In this document: positions 6,502 through 8,986 of the stretch, piece after piece
Layout: the number at the start of each line of letters is the position of its first letter
How positions within the stretch are numbered: position 1 is the stretch's first letter
Assembly: GCA_016191985.1 (NCBI GenBank)
Contig: JACPVB010000014.1
Span: forward strand, 1-8,986
From: Chloroflexota bacterium
GTDB lineage: Bacteria; Chloroflexota; Anaerolineae; Anaerolineales; Villigracilaceae
Reading direction: 5' to 3'
DNA length: 8,986 nt
Position numbers and translations under genes: made by a program
The notes under the pieces: generated by a model
Told to the model about the DNA's origin: nothing
What the model saw: only the letters and a program-made list of their open reading frames with translations
The model's database searches: none

Positions 6502-7831
6502 CTCTCATGACTTCCGCCGTCACAAACATCGATCCAGCGGATAGAACTATGCTACCATCTTTTGACGATAAATCCAACGCCCGCGCCAAAGCATCCTTCA
6601 CTGGGACAACCGCCTCCGACTCCGCCCCGGCCTGCTCGGCCAACTTTTGAATTTTTTCCACTTCCAAAGCGCGTGGATGATCAGCTCGCGTGATAATAAT
6701 TTTCCTGATCTTCGATTTCATCTCCGCAAACATGCCGGGGATATTCTTATCCTCCGAAGCGCCGAAGATGAGATAGACCGGTTTGCCGGGAAAATACGTC
6801 TCCAGCGTTTCACACAGCTTCTCGAAAGAATCCTGATTGTGCGCAGAATCAAATATCAGCGGAGGGTCGAGGCGGGCAATCTCAAAGCGGGCGCGCCATT
6901 TTACCTGAGAAAACCCTTTTTGAATCTGTTCATCCGAAATTGGAATCCCGCTGATTTTCAAGGCCGCGTAGGCTGTGGCGGCATTTTCGATTTGGTGACT
7001 GCCGAGCAAGGGAATTTCCAGTTTGAGCAGTTGAGATGAAAGTGGAAGGCCTGCACTGAGCGAAGCCGAAGTGTGGAAAGTGGAAAGATGAAACGTTTGG
7101 CCTTTCAAGGACGACTCAATAAATTCAATCTTTACATCCCTGCCAACTAGTGCAAACTCACATTCCTTTAGTTTGGCTACACGCTCCAAAACTTCGAGAG
7201 CTTCTTCCTTTTGTGGAGAGGAAACAACGGACACACCATCTTTAATGATCCCCGCTTTCTCCCCTGCGATCAAAGCCAGGGTGTTGCCCAGCACAGCCGT
7301 ATGATCATACGAAAGCGAGGTGATGACCGAAACCCTTGGCGTGACAATATTGGTCGCATCCAGTCTGCCGCCAAGTCCCACTTCAAAGACCGCCGCGTTT
7401 ACGCCATATTTTGCAAAGGCCATAAAAGCCAGGGCCGTTGTAATTTCAAAAGTGGTCAAAAATGGAACACGCGCCACGGCCGGCTTAATTTCCTCGACCA
7501 GATCCACCAATTGTTCGTGCGAAATCGGCTCGCCGTTGATTTGAATTCGTTCCACGTAATCCAACAAATGAGGCGATGTGTACAGCCCAACCGTATATCC
7601 CGCCGCTCCCAACGCCGCCGCACATAGCGCGGACGTGGAACCCTTCCCCTTCGTCCCCGCCACATGGATGATGGGATACTTCATTTGTGGATTCCCCAAA
7701 GACTCCATCAGCGCAAACATGCGCTCCAGGTTAAAGTCCGCCTTCGCCAATTCGGACGAATGTTTCAGGCTATAATCCACGAAGGAATAAAGGTAATCGA
7801 GAGCAAGGTTGTATGCGGTTTCAATGTCCAT
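6476..7831 (-). CDS. folC: Bifunctional folylpolyglutamate / dihydrofolate synthase (451 aa)
   Basis: A Mur-ligase-family enzyme that adds glutamate to folates (and, in many bacteria, to dihydropteroate) using ATP. The P-loop GTKGKGST is at 59-66, preceded by HVA. Next come the YTSPHL motif (84-89), TTFEITTALAF (126-136), FEVGLGGRLDATN (149-161), SYDHTAVLG (174-182), EKAGIIK (191-197) and GSHQIENAATA (277-287). In the C-terminal domain KWRARFE (311-317) and FDSAHNQDS (327-335) replace the usual W-x-G-R-x-E and DGAHNP, conservative changes. Residues about 250-268 form an unusual serine-rich insertion just before LEIPLLG, encoded by a repeat-like DNA segment. The ATG at 7831-7829 gives the normal distance to the P-loop but has no clear Shine-Dalgarno. 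Whether both activities are present cannot be read from the sequence. Confidence 0.95.
   Translation of the reverse strand: MDIETAYNLALDYLYSFVDYSLKHSSELAKADFNLERMFALMESLGNPQMKYPIIHVAGTKGKGSTSALCAAALGAAGYTVGLYTSPHLLDYVERIQINGEPISHEQLVDLVEEIKPAVARVPFLTTFEITTALAFMAFAKYGVNAAVFEVGLGGRLDATNIVTPRVSVITSLSYDHTAVLGNTLALIAGEKAGIIKDGVSVVSSPQKEEALEVLERVAKLKECEFALVGRDVKIEFIESSLKGQTFHLSTFHTSASLSAGLPLSSQLLKLEIPLLGSHQIENAATAYAALKISGIPISDEQIQKGFSQVKWRARFEIARLDPPLIFDSAHNQDSFEKLCETLETYFPGKPVYLIFGASEDKNIPGMFAEMKSKIRKIIITRADHPRALEVEKIQKLAEQAGAESEAVVPVKDALARALDLSSKDGSIVLSAGSMFVTAEVMREWKLLTSL
7038..7085. repeat. Repeat-like segment inside the folC coding sequence
   Basis: GAAAGTGGAA occurs at 7038-7047 and 7076-7085, flanking the 20-mer CACTGAGCGAAGCCGAAGTG (7054-7073), whose ends CACT and AGTG are inverted repeats. 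GTGGAAA is also tandemly doubled at 7073-7086. The segment encodes the Ser/Thr/Leu-rich loop around folC residues 250-264. From memory, 20-mers of this type are dispersed in some environmental bacterial genomes; I cannot verify that here. Confidence 0.5.
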
Positions 7832-7841
7832 GATTGGGATT

Positions 7842-7873
7842 GTAAGACGTAATGCGTGATTCGTAAATCGTAG
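7842..7873. repeat. Degenerate 7-bp tandem repeat upstream of folC
   Basis: Four consecutive heptamers, GTAAGAC GTAATGC GTGATTC GTAAATC, followed by GTAG, keep a G-T at every seventh base and C at the end of each unit. They sit 11 bp upstream of the folC start, in the 114-bp gap shared with the divergent membrane-protein gene. They could be a decayed simple repeat or part of a regulatory site. No clear -10/-35 pair is apparent in this gap on either strand. Confidence 0.5.
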
Positions 7874-7933
7874 TTCAGAAAGCGAAAGTCAATATCCGAA
7901 TCAACATCAAACTGTGGGCAAGCTGTTTGCAAA

Positions 7934-7940
7934 AAGGAAG
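7934..7940 (+). promoter_or_regulatory. Ribosome binding site of the membrane-protein gene
   Basis: AAGGAAG ends 5 nt before the ATG at 7946 (7 nt between AGGA and ATG). It supports this start over the in-frame ATG at 7955. Confidence 0.65.
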
Positions 7941-7945
7941 CCATC

Positions 7946-8659
7946 ATGAATCTAATGGCAAAAAAATCTTATTCTTTCAACACAATCAGCTTGGTAAAAA
8001 TTCTTTTCCTGGTTATTTTCGTTTCAGCCTGCTTCCTTTCCATTAGGGCGATTTACGACATAACAAATTTCAATATTTTTCCAACATGGTTTGTCCCGGT
8101 CTTTGGGCTTGTAGTTTTAGCCTTGATTGCGCTTTGCCTATATTTCGGTTTCCAGGTGTGGAAATTAGAGGGTGATGCCCACTTGCTTTCAGGGAAACAA
8201 TCTATTCTTCTCTGGATTTTTATGCCGCTTTCATTTGTTTGTACCACAGCCGTTCATTCATTTTTCCCGTTTCGTTCCGATGTTTCATCCATACTTCCCT
8301 GGGTTGACCCGGTTATGAAAATCAACTATGCGGTCGCTATTTTCGGATTTGCAACGTCCATCGCGCTGGCCGGCGTTTACAGTTTTACCCGGCTGAAAAA
8401 CCCGGCAGTGATTGGGCTTGCGATCATGGCCCTGTTGACTCTGATTCCAAACGACAATTGCTCCAATCCCTTCAATTACTGGTGGATAGAGAAAATTGGG
8501 GCCTCCCCTCTCATGTACACTCCAAATTTGTATGCGGTGCTATTCGTGACTTCCGGCCTTTACGGCATTCACCCCAAGGGCACTGCATTCCTGACAATTT
8601 GCATTTGCCTTGGTAGTCTCCTGCTTGGCGTTGGGCATCAGATTGGATTTCTCTGGTAG
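7946..8659 (+). CDS. Multi-pass membrane protein of unknown function (237 aa)
   Basis: I do not recognise this family. Hydrophobic stretches suggest six or seven membrane helices at about 15-35, 48-70, 86-106, 126-146, 152-168, 192-208 and 213-232. A short basic N-terminus (MAKKSYS) suggests a cytoplasmic start. The most distinctive part is the loop between helices 5 and 6: IPNDNCSNPFNYWW (167-180) followed by IGASPLMYTPNLYAVLF (184-200), rich in Asn, Pro and Trp with one Cys. Such a dense polar and aromatic motif looks conserved rather than random and may form a ligand or partner site. The gene is the only complete one on the plus strand, divergent from folC, and is more AT-rich than its neighbours. 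Transporter, sensor or assembly-factor roles are all possible; none is shown. Confidence 0.8.
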   Translation: MNLMAKKSYSFNTISLVKILFLVIFVSACFLSIRAIYDITNFNIFPTWFVPVFGLVVLALIALCLYFGFQVWKLEGDAHLLSGKQSILLWIFMPLSFVCTTAVHSFFPFRSDVSSILPWVDPVMKINYAVAIFGFATSIALAGVYSFTRLKNPAVIGLAIMALLTLIPNDNCSNPFNYWWIEKIGASPLMYTPNLYAVLFVTSGLYGIHPKGTAFLTICICLGSLLLGVGHQIGFLW

Positions 8660-8666
8660 CAACATC

Positions 8667-8697
8667 TGATTCGTCATACCAAAGTATCAGAGAATCA
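8667..8697 (+). terminator. Weak terminator-like hairpin after the membrane-protein gene
   Basis: TGATTC (8667-8672) can pair with GAATCA (8692-8697), with an inner ATAC-CAAA-GTAT hairpin (8676-8687). The downstream sequence is ATATTTTACG, only a short U-rich tail. It begins 8 bp after the stop codon. The stem is interrupted and AT-rich, so the call is tentative. The rest of the gap to 8795 shows only a 9-A run at 8753-8761 and no convincing promoter. Confidence 0.3.
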
Positions 8698-8795
8698 ATA
8701 TTTTACGAACGACAATAACAAGAAATCGAAAAGGTTTTCAGAAACCGTAATGAAAAAAAAACAACACCCAAATGTATGCAAAATCAAGTAATGTC

Positions 8796-8804
8796 AGGGA
8801 GGTG
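8796..8804 (+). promoter_or_regulatory. Strong ribosome binding site for the gene starting at 8811
   Basis: AGGGAGGTG with the GGAGG core 8 nt before ATG. It is the best Shine-Dalgarno in the window and the main reason to believe in the partial gene that follows. Confidence 0.7.
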
Positions 8805-8810
8805 TGAATC

Positions 8811-8986
8811 ATGGAAGTTCTAGTGTTATTACTGCTCGTGCTTGGATTTCTCCCTTTCATTTCCCGTGCCAACCGCCCAACCAGAAGAATTGCCAGAAAA
8901 CCGAAATACAAGCAATACAGCGAAGAGCGTAACGCTGAATATTTCATGAAGAGGATTTCCAAAGCTTATAACCTCAAAGAAGAGCC
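8811..8986 (+). CDS. Start of a gene for a membrane-anchored or secreted protein, cut by the right edge
   Basis: An open frame from ATG at 8811 continues to the window end, 58 complete codons. It begins MEVLVLLLLVLGFLPFI, a single hydrophobic segment of about 17 residues, followed by a basic stretch (SRANRPTRRIARKPKYKQY) and then a charged helical-looking region (SEERNAEYFMKRISKAYNL). The basic residues after the hydrophobic segment suggest an anchor with its C-terminal part in the cytoplasm rather than a cleaved signal peptide. A very good Shine-Dalgarno supports the start. The function is unknown. It shares orientation with the unknown membrane protein 151 bp upstream and may be related in function, but that is a guess. 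Confidence 0.65.
   Translation, partial: MEVLVLLLLVLGFLPFISRANRPTRRIARKPKYKQYSEERNAEYFMKRISKAYNLKEE

Noticed and set aside
7765..7947. Minus-strand 60-codon open frame over the divergent gap
   Set aside because: It overlaps the folC start in another frame and is made largely of the 7-bp repeat; no protein features.
8733..8761. GGTTT-TCAG-AAACC hairpin followed by a run of nine A
   Set aside because: The stem has only 5 bp and the A run is on the plus strand, so it does not make a plus-strand terminator; on the minus strand there is no gene to end.
8738..8962. Minus-strand open frame of 74 codons at the right end
   Set aside because: It lies opposite the plus-strand gene at 8811, which has a strong Shine-Dalgarno; the minus frame has no ribosome binding site and low-complexity residues.
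1..8986. CRISPR array, tRNA/rRNA gene, transposase, or known defence operon
   Set aside because: No regularly spaced repeat array, no cloverleaf or rRNA-like sequence and no transposase or defence-protein motif was seen on either strand, apart from the toxin-antitoxin pair.

Overview
The window looks like ordinary chromosomal DNA from a bacterium, most likely of the Chloroflexota (Anaerolineae type). That guess rests on the general look of the proteins (Lon, FolC, DinB, M24 peptidase), on the gene mix, and on GC-rich palindromic repeats scattered among moderately GC-rich genes. No rRNA, tRNA, CRISPR array, transposase or phage gene is visible. Taxonomy is inferred, not proven.

Nearly everything reads on the minus strand, right to left. 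From about 7831 down to 3313: folC (folylpolyglutamate/dihydrofolate synthase), a 71-bp spacer with two GC-rich palindromes, lon (ATP-dependent protease), a small antitoxin gene and a PIN-domain VapC toxin, closed by a good intrinsic terminator at 3248-3275. From 3193 down to 1 a second tight operon follows: a short-chain dehydrogenase, an M24 aminopeptidase (Xaa-Pro dipeptidase-like), a DinB-family protein, a GNAT acetyltransferase, a TfoX C-terminal-domain protein, and the first nine codons of one more gene that leaves the window. Three of these junctions are 4-bp ATGA overlaps, so translation is probably coupled.

On the plus strand, divergent from folC, lies a gene for a multi-pass membrane protein of unknown function (7946-8659). 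After a 151-bp gap comes the start of a second gene (8811 to beyond the end) for a protein with an N-terminal hydrophobic segment and a basic tail.

The intergenic and repeat structures are more unusual than the genes. The folC-lon spacer holds two hairpins whose cores are reverse complements of each other, flanked by a perfect 11-bp direct repeat, as if a small palindromic element had inserted and given folC a new stop codon. A second repeat-like 20-mer lies inside the folC reading frame in a poorly conserved loop. A degenerate 7-bp tandem repeat sits upstream of folC. The vapBC-like pair lies 30 bp behind lon, whose family is known to degrade antitoxins, and has a perfect TATAAT box of its own. 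I do not see a clear new defence or biosynthetic system here.
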